A stretch of DNA of 64,000 nucleotides from Mesorhizobium loti (GTDB lineage Bacteria > Pseudomonadota > Alphaproteobacteria > Rhizobiales > Rhizobiaceae). Under the pieces are notes generated by a model. That model was given only the letters and a program-made list of their open reading frames with translations, made no database searches and was not told the DNA's origin. Where the stretch lies: assembly GCF_002858745.1 (NCBI RefSeq), contig NZ_PJRO01000001.1:372001-436000 (forward strand), written 5' to 3'. Below, piece after piece: positions 36,069 through 44,893 of this stretch. The position numbers and the translations under genes were made by a program. Each line of letters opens with the position of its first letter. Position 1 is the stretch's first letter.

Positions 36069-36080
36069 GGAGGATCGTCG

Positions 36081-36929
36081 ATGTCGCGTTTGTGGACTGT
36101 CCTGACCGTTGCTGCCTTCCTGCTGCTTGCAGGTGCAGCCAATGCAGAGGAACGCTGGCAGACCCTGCCTGAGCCGGCGCCGATGCCCAAGGCACATGAA
36201 AGCGGCTATGCGCCGGTCAACGGCATCCAGATGTATTACGCCGTCTATGGCAAGGGCGACCCGGTGCTGCTCATCCACGGCGGGCTCGGCCATGCCGACA
36301 TCTGGTCGAGCCAGGTGGCGGAATTGGCCAAGACACATAAAGTGATCGTCGCCGACAGCCGCGGCCATGGCCGCTCGACCCGAACCGAAGAGCCTTTCGG
36401 CTACGACCTGATGGCATCGGACTATGTGGCGCTGCTCGACCACATCAAGGTCGACAAGACCGCGCTGGTCGGCTGGAGCGACGGCGGCATCATCGGCATC
36501 GACCTTGCCATGAACCACCCCGACCGGCTGACGCGCGTGTTCGCACAGGCGGCCAATGTCACCACGGACGGCGTCGATCCGGGCGTGCTGACCAACAAGA
36601 CCTTTGCCGCCTATATCGAGCGCTCCGGTCGCGACTACAAAAAGCTGTCCAAGACGCCCGATCAGTATGACGCCTTCGTCGGCCAGATCAGCAAGATGTG
36701 GGAAACGCAGCCGAACTGGAAGAAGGAACAGCTCGCCAAGATCACCACGCCGATTGCCGTCGTTGCCGGCGACCATGATGAGGCGATCAAGCGCGAACAC
36801 ACCGACGCCATGGCGAAGATGATCCCCGGTGCTGAGGAAGTCATCCTGCCCAATGCCAGCCACTTCGCGATGCTGCAGGCGCCGGGCGAATACAACAAGG
36901 CCGTGCTCGACTTCATCGACGCGAAATAA
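36081..36929 (+). CDS. Secreted alpha/beta hydrolase
   Basis: A 282-residue protein with a clear signal peptide (MSRLWTVLTVAAFLLLAG, cleavage near ANAEE). The hydrolase core has LLIHGGLGHAD, ADSRGHGRS, nucleophile elbow GWSDGGI (Ser about 134), AGDHDEAI and NASHFAML. Secreted members degrade or unload esters, but no substrate is known. Because its ribosome-binding site abuts the tctA terminator, it must be reached by read-through or from a promoter upstream of that hairpin. Confidence 0.88.
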   Translation: MSRLWTVLTVAAFLLLAGAANAEERWQTLPEPAPMPKAHESGYAPVNGIQMYYAVYGKGDPVLLIHGGLGHADIWSSQVAELAKTHKVIVADSRGHGRSTRTEEPFGYDLMASDYVALLDHIKVDKTALVGWSDGGIIGIDLAMNHPDRLTRVFAQAANVTTDGVDPGVLTNKTFAAYIERSGRDYKKLSKTPDQYDAFVGQISKMWETQPNWKKEQLAKITTPIAVVAGDHDEAIKREHTDAMAKMIPGAEEVILPNASHFAMLQAPGEYNKAVLDFIDAK

Positions 36930-36969
36930 GAGGTCGCGCTGTCTCGTTGGCTCGGGACAGCGCCCTCTT
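36928..36969 (+). terminator. Intrinsic terminator after the secreted hydrolase
   Basis: AAGAGG-TC-GCGCTGTC and GACAGCGC-C-CTCTT form an interrupted 14-bp stem immediately after the hydrolase stop, followed by CTGTTCCTTC, a mixed pyrimidine tract. Confidence 0.65.
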
Positions 36970-37034
36970 CTGTTCCTTCAATCATCTCGCCGTCAACTCG
37001 CGAAATCCGCACTGAAAAGCCGTGAAACCGCTAT

Positions 37035-37048
37035 TGAAATCGATTTCA
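37035..37048 (+). promoter_or_regulatory. Candidate LacI-family operator of the sugar operon
   Basis: TGAAATCGATTTCA is a perfect 14-bp palindrome with the central CG that LacI-family sites usually have. It lies 44 bp before the binding-protein ATG, where it would overlap the promoter or early transcript. The LacI-type gene at 41690 is the obvious binder. No second copy was seen. Confidence 0.65.
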
Positions 37049-37091
37049 TTCCTGATAATGTCGCGATTGTCGCACTCAGGGAGGATCAATA

Positions 37092-38117
37092 ATGAAAAAG
37101 GCGATCGTATTAGCTTTGACGGCCACGACAGCGCTGGCCGTGTCGGCGTTTTCCACCTACGCAGCGGATTTCAAGATCGGCCTTTCCAACGGCTGGGTCG
37201 GCTCCGAATGGCGCACGCAGATGATCGAGGAGGCACAGACCGCGGCAGCTGCCTGGAAAGACAAGGGCGTCAATGTCGAGGTTGTGGTGCAGAGCGCCAA
37301 TGTCGACGTGCCCGGCCAGATCGCGCAGGTGCGCAATTTCATGAGCCAGGGCGTCAACGCCATCATCATCAACCCGAACAGCCCAACGGCTTTCGACCCG
37401 ATCTTCAAGCAGGCCAAGGACGCCGGCATCCTGGTAATCGCCACCGACTCGGAAGTGTCGTCGAAGGATGCTACCTATGTCGGCATCGACCAGAAGGCCT
37501 GGGGCGCTGCCGGCGCCAAATGGTTGGCCGAGACGCTTGGCGGCAAGGGCAATGTCGTGACGATCAACGGCGTCGCCGGCCATCCGGCCAACGAGATGCG
37601 CGTTGCGGGCTACAAGGAAGTGTTCGGCCAGTATCCCGACATCAAGATCGTCAACGAAGTGAACGCCAACTGGGATCAGGCGCAAGGCCAGCAGGCCATG
37701 CAGAACCTGCTTGCGACCTACCCCGATATCACCGGCGTCTGGGTGCAGGATGGCATGGCCGCCGGCGCCTGGAAGTCAATCATCGACGCCAACAAGCAGT
37801 CCTCGATTGCCGCGACCGGTGAAATCCGCAAGGATTTCATCGATTTGTGGAAGAAGGACAAGCTGAATTCCGGCGCCTCGGTGAACCCGCCCGGTGTCAT
37901 GGCCAGCGCACTCAACGTCGCCGTGCTGATGCTGCAGGGCAAGGAATTGAAGGAAGCCGCAGCAGCCGGCCAGTACGGCAACGCCATGTATCTGCCGATC
38001 CCCTTCATCGACAACAAGAGCCTCGACGAAGCGGTGAAGGTTGTGGACGGCAAACCCGGCCACTACTCCTTCACCAGCCAGCTTTCAATCGAAGACGCCG
38101 AAAAGCTCTTCAAGTAA
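37092..38117 (+). CDS. Sugar ABC transporter substrate-binding protein
   Basis: A 341-residue periplasmic binding protein of the ribose/galactose type (peripla_BP_4). A signal peptide ends near STYAADF. ADFKIGLSNGWVGSEWRTQM, GVNAIIINPNSPTAFDPI and VATDSEV-like IATDSEVSSKDATYVGID form the sugar-binding cleft edges. GGGAGGA precedes the ATG. It is the first gene of a six-gene cassette and is separated from the ATPase by a hairpin, which would raise its level relative to the other parts. The sugar is not determined. Confidence 0.92.
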   Translation: MKKAIVLALTATTALAVSAFSTYAADFKIGLSNGWVGSEWRTQMIEEAQTAAAAWKDKGVNVEVVVQSANVDVPGQIAQVRNFMSQGVNAIIINPNSPTAFDPIFKQAKDAGILVIATDSEVSSKDATYVGIDQKAWGAAGAKWLAETLGGKGNVVTINGVAGHPANEMRVAGYKEVFGQYPDIKIVNEVNANWDQAQGQQAMQNLLATYPDITGVWVQDGMAAGAWKSIIDANKQSSIAATGEIRKDFIDLWKKDKLNSGASVNPPGVMASALNVAVLMLQGKELKEAAAAGQYGNAMYLPIPFIDNKSLDEAVKVVDGKPGHYSFTSQLSIEDAEKLFK

Positions 38118-38131
38118 CCGGCCTCGGACCT

Positions 38132-38158
38132 CCGCCCGGCAGCTTCTGCTCCGGGCGG
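38132..38158 (+). terminator. Attenuating hairpin between binding protein and ATPase genes
   Basis: CCGCCCGG (38132-38139) pairs with CCGGGCGG (38151-38158) around 11 nt; TTTTTC follows 12 nt later. Such hairpins commonly stabilise the binding-protein message and reduce read-through to the membrane genes. Confidence 0.6.
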
Positions 38159-38215
38159 ACCTTGGACGGTTTTTCAAGTAAGCTGACAATCCCTGCAGCC
38201 GAAGGAACGGCTTCG

Positions 38216-39715
38216 ATGTCCGAACTCATCGTTCGCGGCGCACGCAAGGCCTATGGCGCAACGGTTGCGCTGAGCCGAGGCGACCTGCATCTCAAACCTG
38301 GCGAAGTGCATGTGCTGATCGGCTCGAACGGGTCGGGCAAGAGCACGCTGTGCAAGATCGTGGCCGGCAGCGTCAAGCCGGACGCGGGCGAGGTGCTGCT
38401 GGACGGCAAGCCCGTCACCATCGACGGTCCGCGCGCAGCACGGGCACTCGGCATCGGCATCTTCTACCAGGAGCTCAGCCTGGCTGCCCGCCGCACGGTG
38501 GCCGAAAACATCCTGCTGCCAGCAATGCCTGTGAAGGGTGGCATCTTCGTCGACCGGACCGAACTCGAAGAACGAACCGCCAGGATCATCGCGGAATTCC
38601 AGGACGTCGCCGGCGAAGGCTTTGCTGCTGACGTGACAGTGGACAGGCTGCGCGCCGATCAGCGCCAGCTGGTCGAAATCATGAAGGCCCTCGCCAGCGA
38701 GGCGCCGATCCTTATTTTTGATGAACCGACTTCCGCACTCGACCGCGCCCAGGTCGATCGTTTCTTCGAGATCCTGAGCCGCCTGAAACAGGAAGGCCGC
38801 GCCATGGTGTTCATCTCGCACCGTATGGACGAGATTTTTTCGATCGGCGACCGGGTCACAGTCATTCGCGACGGGGCGACCGTCGCCTCCTCCACCATCG
38901 CCGAGACCAACGCCGATGAAGTGATCCGCCAGATGGTGGGCGAACGCGAGGCGCTGTCGGCCGAAAGCAAACCACCTGTGCCAGCCACCGCAGGTGAACC
39001 CAAGCTGTCCGTCACCAACCTCAACGGCGCCGGATTCCGCGACGTATCCTTCACCGTCGGCAAGGGTGAGATCCTCGGTTTCGGTGGGCTGCATGGCCAG
39101 GGTCAATCTTCGGTCCTGCGCGCCATTTTCGGTGCCCTGCCCCACAACGCCGGCACGATCGAGGTCGGCGGCAAGGCTTGCGCCGCACGCACGCCGGCCG
39201 AGGCCATCCGCAATGGCATTGCCTACGTCTCCGGCGATCGCGGCCGCGACGGCACGTTGACGGGTCGACCGATCCTGGAGAACGTCACGCCGATCCATTT
39301 CCTGCGCAACCGGTTGCATCTCGCCCGCACCGGCGCGCTCGCCACACTGGCAGACGCACCGCTGAAGGCACTGAAGACCAAATTCCAGGACATCGGCCAG
39401 CCGGTGAATTCATTGTCCGGCGGCAACCAGCAGAAGGTGGTGATCGCCCGCTGGCTGATCGATCGTCCCGCGCTCCTTTTGCTCGACGACCCGACCAAGG
39501 GCATCGACCTTGCCGCGAAGTCCGACCTTTTCCAGCTCATCCGCTCCCTGGCGGCCGAAGGCATGGGCATCGTGCTTTATTCTTCGGAGGATGCCGAATT
39601 GCTCGCCAACGCCGATCGTATCCTGGTCTTCAATTCAGGCGTGGTGACGCGCGAACTGCAAGGCGATGACCGGACCCGCTACAACCTCTATCACGCTGCA
39701 TATGAGGCTGCCTGA
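38216..39715 (+). CDS. Sugar ABC transporter ATP-binding protein (two-domain)
   Basis: A 499-residue fused ATPase of the RbsA/MglA type. The first half has Walker A GSNGSGKS (about residues 37-44), DRLRADQRQLVEI in place of the usual LSGGQ signature, and Walker B ILIFDEPTSAL. The second half has a degenerate Walker A (GLHGQGQS) but a good signature NSLSGGNQQK and LLLDDPTKGID, as in this family. It ends overlapping the first permease (TGATG). Confidence 0.93.
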   Translation: MSELIVRGARKAYGATVALSRGDLHLKPGEVHVLIGSNGSGKSTLCKIVAGSVKPDAGEVLLDGKPVTIDGPRAARALGIGIFYQELSLAARRTVAENILLPAMPVKGGIFVDRTELEERTARIIAEFQDVAGEGFAADVTVDRLRADQRQLVEIMKALASEAPILIFDEPTSALDRAQVDRFFEILSRLKQEGRAMVFISHRMDEIFSIGDRVTVIRDGATVASSTIAETNADEVIRQMVGEREALSAESKPPVPATAGEPKLSVTNLNGAGFRDVSFTVGKGEILGFGGLHGQGQSSVLRAIFGALPHNAGTIEVGGKACAARTPAEAIRNGIAYVSGDRGRDGTLTGRPILENVTPIHFLRNRLHLARTGALATLADAPLKALKTKFQDIGQPVNSLSGGNQQKVVIARWLIDRPALLLLDDPTKGIDLAAKSDLFQLIRSLAAEGMGIVLYSSEDAELLANADRILVFNSGVVTRELQGDDRTRYNLYHAAYEAA

Positions 39716-40698
39716 TGAGCAATGCAGCCACCCAGACCAATACCGGCGGCCTCGGTCGCCTGATCCGCCGTTATCCTTTCCTGCCGGCGCTGATCATTCT
39801 CGTCCTGCTTCTGGCTCTCAACGGCATTTTCGAGCCGCGCAGCCTGAGCTTCCGTTCTATGACCGGGCTTATCTCGACCTACCTGGCACTGATGATGCTG
39901 GCGGTGGCGCAGACCTATGTCGTCTTTTCCGGCGACATCGACCTGTCGGCCGGCAGCATCGTGTCGCTGGTCAATGTCTCCGTGATCGTGCTGATGCAGA
40001 AATGGGGCGGAGACGGCTTCGCTGTCATCGCCGCCTGCCTGGCCGGCGCGCTGATCGGGCTCGCCTGCGGGCTGATCAACGGCATCGTTGTCGCCGGCCT
40101 GAGATTGCAGGCGATCGTCGCGACCTTTGCCACATCCATCTTCTTCACGGGTCTGGCGTTGACCGTGCTGCCTGTGGCCGGCACGCCGGCGCCCGAGGCG
40201 TACTGGACAACGTATGGTGGACGCTTCTTCGGCATTCCGTTCGTATTCTATGCCGTAGCCGTGGTTGCGATCCTGCTCGCCATTTTGATGCGTATGCGCT
40301 TGACCACCCAGATGCTGGCAGTCGGCGACGACCAGCAGGCGGCGTTCCAGAGCGGACTGCCGGTAACGGCGATCCGCATCAAGGGATATGTCTTTTGCGG
40401 CTTGTTCGCGGCGTTGGCGGCACTCTGCATCACTGGCGACACGGCAAGCGGTGATCCTCTTGTCGGTGGCAAGATGACGCTTTATTCGGTCGCCGCCGTT
40501 GTGCTGGGCGGCTCGGCGCTGGCCGGCGGTTTCGGTACCGTAACGGGATCGCTGATCGGTGCCCTCATCATCGGCCTTATCAACGCCCTGGTCTTCTTTG
40601 TCGGCACGCCTTCGGAGTGGCAGAACTTCGTGCAGGGGCTTGCCATTCTGCTGGCGCTAATGACCGGCATCCTTGTCAGCCGCGGAGCACGCGCATGA
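39715..40698 (+). CDS. Sugar ABC transporter permease 1
   Basis: A 327-residue permease of the RbsC family with about ten membrane segments. SGDIDLSAGSIVSLVNV and GLINGIVVAGLRLQAIVATFA are conserved RbsC blocks, and the cytoplasmic loop AVGDDQQAAFQSGLPV contacts the ATPase. Its start overlaps the ATPase stop by 1 bp and its end overlaps permease 2 by 4 bp, so the three are tightly coupled. Confidence 0.93.
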   Translation: MSNAATQTNTGGLGRLIRRYPFLPALIILVLLLALNGIFEPRSLSFRSMTGLISTYLALMMLAVAQTYVVFSGDIDLSAGSIVSLVNVSVIVLMQKWGGDGFAVIAACLAGALIGLACGLINGIVVAGLRLQAIVATFATSIFFTGLALTVLPVAGTPAPEAYWTTYGGRFFGIPFVFYAVAVVAILLAILMRMRLTTQMLAVGDDQQAAFQSGLPVTAIRIKGYVFCGLFAALAALCITGDTASGDPLVGGKMTLYSVAAVVLGGSALAGGFGTVTGSLIGALIIGLINALVFFVGTPSEWQNFVQGLAILLALMTGILVSRGARA

Positions 40699-41684
40699 GC
40701 TCCGACGCCCTCCCCTCCAGGCCCGCCGAGAACGCCGCGCTGGCTTTCCTGAAGAAGCCGCTTGTGGTGGCGCTGATCCTGATCGTGCTGCTGCTTGCCG
40801 TCGGTGAATGGCTGTCGCCTGGCTTCGCCTCACCGGGACAGATCCTGAGGCTGCTGATCGTCGCCGCCCTGCTTGGCATTGTCGCGGCCGGCCAGAACCT
40901 CGTCATCCTGGGCGGGCGTGAGGGCATCGACCTTTCGGTCGGCGGCATCGTTTCGATGGCCGCGATCCTGGCTGGCAATGTCATGAACGGTGCCGATGGC
41001 GGCATCCTGCCGGCAATCCTCGTCTGCATCGTCGTCGGCGCCCTGTTTGGTCTCATCAACGGCGTCGGTGTGACATTGCTGCGCATCCCGCCACTGGTGA
41101 TGACGCTCGGCATGCTCGGCGTGCTGCAGGGTCTGCTCGTGGTGATCCGCAACGGCATCCCCTCCGGTCGCGCTGCCCCCGGCCTGTCGGATTTCGTCGT
41201 CAAGCCGTTCCTGCTCGGCCTGCCCGGCATCATCTGGCTGTGGCTGCTGATCGGGCTTGCCATGGCCTTCCTGCTGCGCCGCACTGTCTTCGGCTACCGC
41301 GTCTATGCGATCGGCTCCAACGAGCAGGCCGCCTTTATGGCCGGAGTGCCTGTGAAAACCATCCGCGTCTCACTTTTCATGCTTTCCGGTGTTTTCGCGG
41401 CCATCGCCGGCATGTGCCTGCTCGGGTATTCCGGTTCGTCCTTCGCCAATGTCGGCGAACAATACATGCTGCCCTCGATTATCGCTGTCGTGCTGGGCGG
41501 CACTCCCCTGTCCGGCGGCAAGGGCGGCTACACCGGCACGATGGCTGGCGCCGTGCTACTGGTGCTGCTGCAGAGCATCCTGACCACGGTTCATATCGAT
41601 GAGGCCGGGCGTCAGATGGTGTTCGGCGCAACGCTGGTGGCGCTGATGCTGTTCTACGGACGCGCCAAGGCGATGCGGGGCTGA
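40695..41684 (+). CDS. Sugar ABC transporter permease 2
   Basis: A 329-residue second RbsC-type permease. GREGIDLSVGGIVSMAAI, GLINGVGVTLLRIPPLVMTL and AIGSNEQAAFMAGVPV match the same blocks as permease 1, so the channel is probably a heterodimer. ATG 40695 sits in ATGA overlap with permease 1. The LacI gene starts 5 bp after its stop. Confidence 0.93.
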   Translation: MSSDALPSRPAENAALAFLKKPLVVALILIVLLLAVGEWLSPGFASPGQILRLLIVAALLGIVAAGQNLVILGGREGIDLSVGGIVSMAAILAGNVMNGADGGILPAILVCIVVGALFGLINGVGVTLLRIPPLVMTLGMLGVLQGLLVVIRNGIPSGRAAPGLSDFVVKPFLLGLPGIIWLWLLIGLAMAFLLRRTVFGYRVYAIGSNEQAAFMAGVPVKTIRVSLFMLSGVFAAIAGMCLLGYSGSSFANVGEQYMLPSIIAVVLGGTPLSGGKGGYTGTMAGAVLLVLLQSILTTVHIDEAGRQMVFGATLVALMLFYGRAKAMRG

Positions 41685-41689
41685 CCAGG

Positions 41690-42709
41690 ATGGCTGGGCC
41701 TGCCAAGATCAAGGACATCGCCGCGCGCGCCGGCGTCTCCCCCGCCACGGTCTCGCGCGCGCTTTCCGATACCGGCCTGGTGGCCGAGCCGACGCTGTCG
41801 CGCATCCGCGAAGTGGCGCAGATGCTGAACTACAGGCCCAATGTCAGTGCCCGCAACCTGCGCACCCAGAAATCCATGGCGGTACTGATGGTGGTGCGCG
41901 ACGTCGGCAACCCCTTCTATCTCGAGATCATGAAGGGGGTTGAAGCAACGGCACGTGCAGCCGGTTACTCGGTGCTGATGGGCAACACCGAAAACAACGC
42001 CGAGCGCGAGGTCGAATATTTCGACATGCTGCGCGACGGCCATGCCGACGGCATGATCCTGATCACCGGCAAATTGCCGTGGTCGCCCGGGGAAAGCCGA
42101 TCCCATCTGCAGGGTCTGCCGGTGGTGGTGGCGCTGGAAACGATCGAAGGCATGGGGCTGCCGCATGTGCAGATCGACAATGTCGGCGCCTCGCGTACCG
42201 CCGTCGAGCATCTGATCGGGCTCGGTCATCGCACGATCGCCCATATCTGCGGCCCCATCCCTGAAATCATGGCGGTTCGCCGCCGCGAGGGTTTTCGCCA
42301 AGCCATGCAGGCGGCAGGGCTCGCGATATCGGACGGCTACGAGCCCGTCGGCGATTATCTGCTGCACTCGGGTGAAACGCTGTGCCGCGCACTGTTTGAG
42401 CGGCCGGACCGGCCGACCGCGTTGTTTGTTGCCAACGATGAAATGGCCTTTGGCGCGATCAACGAATTGCGCCGGCTGGGCCTCGACGTGCCCGGCGACA
42501 TTTCGGTGGTCGGGTTCGACGACCTGTTCCTCAGCCAGGCCTTCTATCCACCGCTGACAACCGTGCGCCAGCCGCGCGCGGAGATCGGTCAGGAAGCGAT
42601 GCGGCAGTTGCTGCGGGTACTGGCGGGAGAAGAGATCGAGGCCGAGACGCTGGAGATGCCGACGATGCTGCAGATCCGCGGCTCCACCGCCCGGCCAAAA
42701 TCAGTCTGA
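41690..42709 (+). CDS. LacI family transcriptional regulator
   Basis: A 339-residue repressor. The HTH is IKDIAARAGVSPATVSRAL at residues 7-25 with the hinge helix NVSARNLRT. The effector domain resembles periplasmic sugar-binding proteins (GHRTIAHICGP, PTALFVANDEMAFG, VVGFDDL). It is inside the operon it should control, and the palindrome at 37035 is its likely operator. The inducer is probably the transported sugar or a product of the adjacent dehydrogenase. Confidence 0.93.
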   Translation: MAGPAKIKDIAARAGVSPATVSRALSDTGLVAEPTLSRIREVAQMLNYRPNVSARNLRTQKSMAVLMVVRDVGNPFYLEIMKGVEATARAAGYSVLMGNTENNAEREVEYFDMLRDGHADGMILITGKLPWSPGESRSHLQGLPVVVALETIEGMGLPHVQIDNVGASRTAVEHLIGLGHRTIAHICGPIPEIMAVRRREGFRQAMQAAGLAISDGYEPVGDYLLHSGETLCRALFERPDRPTALFVANDEMAFGAINELRRLGLDVPGDISVVGFDDLFLSQAFYPPLTTVRQPRAEIGQEAMRQLLRVLAGEEIEAETLEMPTMLQIRGSTARPKSV

Positions 42710-42731
42710 AGGACAAGCAGAAAGGACGACC

Positions 42732-43970
42732 ATGGCACAGCTGCCCAAGGAGAGATTGCGCGTCGGATTCGTGGGCACGGGCTTCATCGCCCAGTTCCAC
42801 CTGAAATCGCTGGTTGGCGTGCGCAACATCGACGTCGTAGGCGTCTACAGCCGTAGCAACGAAAAGCGCGAACACTTCGTCAAGCTGGCCGACGAGCTCG
42901 GCCTCGGTGCCTGCAAAAACCACGACAGCCTGGAAAGCCTGCTTGGCGACCCCACGCTCGATGCCGTCTGGATATTGTCGCCGAACTACACGCGCCTCGA
43001 CGTCATGCGCACGTTGCATGCGGAGATCAAGGCAGGTCGTTCCAAGGTCTTCGCGGTTGCCTGCGAGAAACCGCTGGCGCGCACCGTTGCTGAAGCACGC
43101 GAAATGGTGCGGCTTGCAGAAGATGCCGGGCTGAACCACGGCTATCTCGAAAACCAAGTGTTTGCGACACCCGTCATTCGCGGCAAGGAGATCATCTGGC
43201 GCCGCGCCGCCTCGACCACCGGCCGCCCCTATCTCGCCCGCGCGGCCGAAGAGCATTCCGGCCCGCACGAGGCCTGGTTCTGGCAAGGCGAAAAGCAAGG
43301 CGGCGGCGTGCTGTCGGACATGATGTGTCACAGCCTCGAAGTCGCGCGCCATCTGCTCACGGCACCGGGCGCGGCACGGGGTTCGTTGAAGGTCAAATCG
43401 GTGAACGGAATCGTCGCCAACCTGAAATGGACACGCCCGCATTATGCCGACGATCTCGCCCGCCGCTTCGGCCCCGGCGTCGATTACCGCAACCATCCCT
43501 CCGAGGATTTCGCGCGCGGCGTGGTGGCGCTGGAAGACGAGGCCGGCAACGAACTGATGATCGAAGCCACCACGTCCTGGGCCTATATCGGCGCAGGCCT
43601 GCGCATCCAGCTCGAACTGCTCGGCCCTGAATATGCAATGGAATTCAATTCGCTGGGCACCGGCCTTAAGATCTTCATGTCGCGTGCGGTGCAAGGCTCG
43701 GAAGGCGAGGATCTCGTCGAGAAGCAGAATGCCGAACAGGGCCTGATGCCGGTGCTGGAAGACGAGGCAGGCGTCTATGGCTACACCGACGAAAACCGCC
43801 ACATGACCGAATGTTTCCGCAAGGGTGAGACGCCGCTGGAGACCTTCCATGACGGGCTTGGCGTGGTGGAAATGATGATGGGCCTCTACAAATCGGCAGA
43901 AACGGGGGAGACGGTGCGCTTCCCCGCGCCAGACCTCGAAGATTACGTACCGCCGGTGGCTCGGCGTTAG
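42732..43970 (+). CDS. Gfo/Idh/MocA family dehydrogenase
   Basis: A 412-residue NAD(P)-dependent sugar or polyol dehydrogenase. Rossmann motif is VGFVGTGFIAQFH (residues 11-23) and the catalytic EKP motif is intact (CEKPLART, about residue 116). GGGVLSDMMCHSLEVAR carries the active-site DxxxH. It ends the sugar operon 22 bp after the LacI gene, so it probably performs the first oxidation of the imported sugar. The substrate is not determined. Confidence 0.9.
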   Translation: MAQLPKERLRVGFVGTGFIAQFHLKSLVGVRNIDVVGVYSRSNEKREHFVKLADELGLGACKNHDSLESLLGDPTLDAVWILSPNYTRLDVMRTLHAEIKAGRSKVFAVACEKPLARTVAEAREMVRLAEDAGLNHGYLENQVFATPVIRGKEIIWRRAASTTGRPYLARAAEEHSGPHEAWFWQGEKQGGGVLSDMMCHSLEVARHLLTAPGAARGSLKVKSVNGIVANLKWTRPHYADDLARRFGPGVDYRNHPSEDFARGVVALEDEAGNELMIEATTSWAYIGAGLRIQLELLGPEYAMEFNSLGTGLKIFMSRAVQGSEGEDLVEKQNAEQGLMPVLEDEAGVYGYTDENRHMTECFRKGETPLETFHDGLGVVEMMMGLYKSAETGETVRFPAPDLEDYVPPVARR

Positions 43971-44005
43971 CTGCAAAAGCAGAGTTGCGTTTCGACGCCA
44001 CACTC

Positions 44006-44042
44006 AAGGCAAGGTGCCATCCCGCACCCTGCCTTTTCTTTT
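44006..44042 (+). terminator. Intrinsic terminator of the sugar operon
   Basis: AAGGCA-A-GGTGC (44006-44017) and GCACC-C-TGCCTT pair around CATCCC, followed by TTCTTTT. It lies 35 bp after the dehydrogenase stop. Confidence 0.8.
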
Positions 44043-44119
44043 ATCCGCATTCCGGCCTGCCTGAGCCAAAGCTGCTGTGGCTTCTACCGTCAGGCAATCG
44101 ACAAGGCCTGCGCACCAAA

Positions 44120-44129
44120 TTATCTATGA
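44120..44129 (+). promoter_or_regulatory. BioR box upstream of bioR
   Basis: TTATCTATGA differs by one base from the BioR consensus TTATCTATAA and lies 3 bp before the bioR start codon, where bound repressor would block initiation. It fits autoregulation. Confidence 0.7.
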
Positions 44130-44132
44130 AAC

Positions 44133-44801
44133 ATGGGCGCACAAAAAGAAGACACTCTCGCGGTCCGCATCTCGAAGACGCTGGCCGACCGTATCATCGC
44201 GGGCAAGATCGAGCCGGGCTCACGGCTCAGGCAAGATCATATCGCCGAGGAATTCGGCGCCAGCCATGTCCCCGTGCGCGAGGCCTTTCGCAGGCTGGAG
44301 GCACAAGGACTTGCGGTCAGCGAACCGCGTCGGGGCGTGCGAGTAGCCAGCTTTGACCTGGCCGAAGTGAAGGAAGTGGCCGAAATGCGGGCAGCCCTAG
44401 AGGTGCTGGCGCTGCGCCACGCCGCACCGCATCTGACGCCAGCCATTCTCGAGGCGGCCGAAGACGCCACAAAGGCCGGCGACAATTCGCGTGACGTGCG
44501 CTCCTGGGAAGAGGCAAACCGGCGCTTCCACCGCCTCATCCTGGAACCCTGCGCCATGCCGCGGCTGCTGTCGTCCATCGATGACCTGCATGCTGCCAGC
44601 GCCCGTTTCCTGTTCGCCGCCTGGCGGTCCGATTGGGAAGCACGCACCGACCACGACCACCGCGCCATTCTTTCCGCCTTGCGCAAGGGCCAGATCGATG
44701 CGGCCTGCAACACGCTGGCTGGCCATGTCCAGTGGATCGGCCGTCGGCCCCAGAAGTCGGCCAGCGGCAGTGTTCGCGACGCTTTCGCGATCGTCGGATA
44801 A
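44133..44801 (+). CDS. bioR: BioR, GntR-family regulator of biotin genes
   Basis: A 222-residue GntR/FadR-type regulator with an N-terminal winged helix (LAVRISKTLADRIIAGKI, AEEFGASHVPVREAFRRLEA) and a C-terminal FCD effector domain. The name is supported by context: it sits directly before bioYBD and is flanked by three matches to the BioR box. BioR replaces BirA as biotin repressor in many alphaproteobacteria. Its effector has not been settled from sequence. Confidence 0.9.
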   Translation: MGAQKEDTLAVRISKTLADRIIAGKIEPGSRLRQDHIAEEFGASHVPVREAFRRLEAQGLAVSEPRRGVRVASFDLAEVKEVAEMRAALEVLALRHAAPHLTPAILEAAEDATKAGDNSRDVRSWEEANRRFHRLILEPCAMPRLLSSIDDLHAASARFLFAAWRSDWEARTDHDHRAILSALRKGQIDAACNTLAGHVQWIGRRPQKSASGSVRDAFAIVG

Positions 44802-44803
44802 AA

Positions 44804-44813
44804 ATATCTATAA
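44804..44813 (+). promoter_or_regulatory. BioR box upstream of bioY, distal copy
   Basis: ATATCTATAA matches TTATCTATAA at nine of ten positions, starting 3 bp after the bioR stop. Confidence 0.6.
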
Positions 44814-44866
44814 TCCTATTGCGACACATTTCCTTTTGTGGATTCAATGTAGATATAGATCATAAA

Positions 44867-44876
44867 TTATCTATAA
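44867..44876 (+). promoter_or_regulatory. BioR box upstream of bioY, proximal copy
   Basis: TTATCTATAA is a perfect BioR site, 17 bp before the bioY ATG and 63 bp after the distal copy, which places both on about the same DNA face (six turns). Confidence 0.85.
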
Positions 44877-44893
44877 TTTACGAAAGGAAATCC

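Noticed and set aside
44841..44862. Additional BioR box in AATGTAGATATAGATCAT
   Set aside because: It resembles TTATAGATAA only loosely; too many mismatches compared with the three boxes reported.
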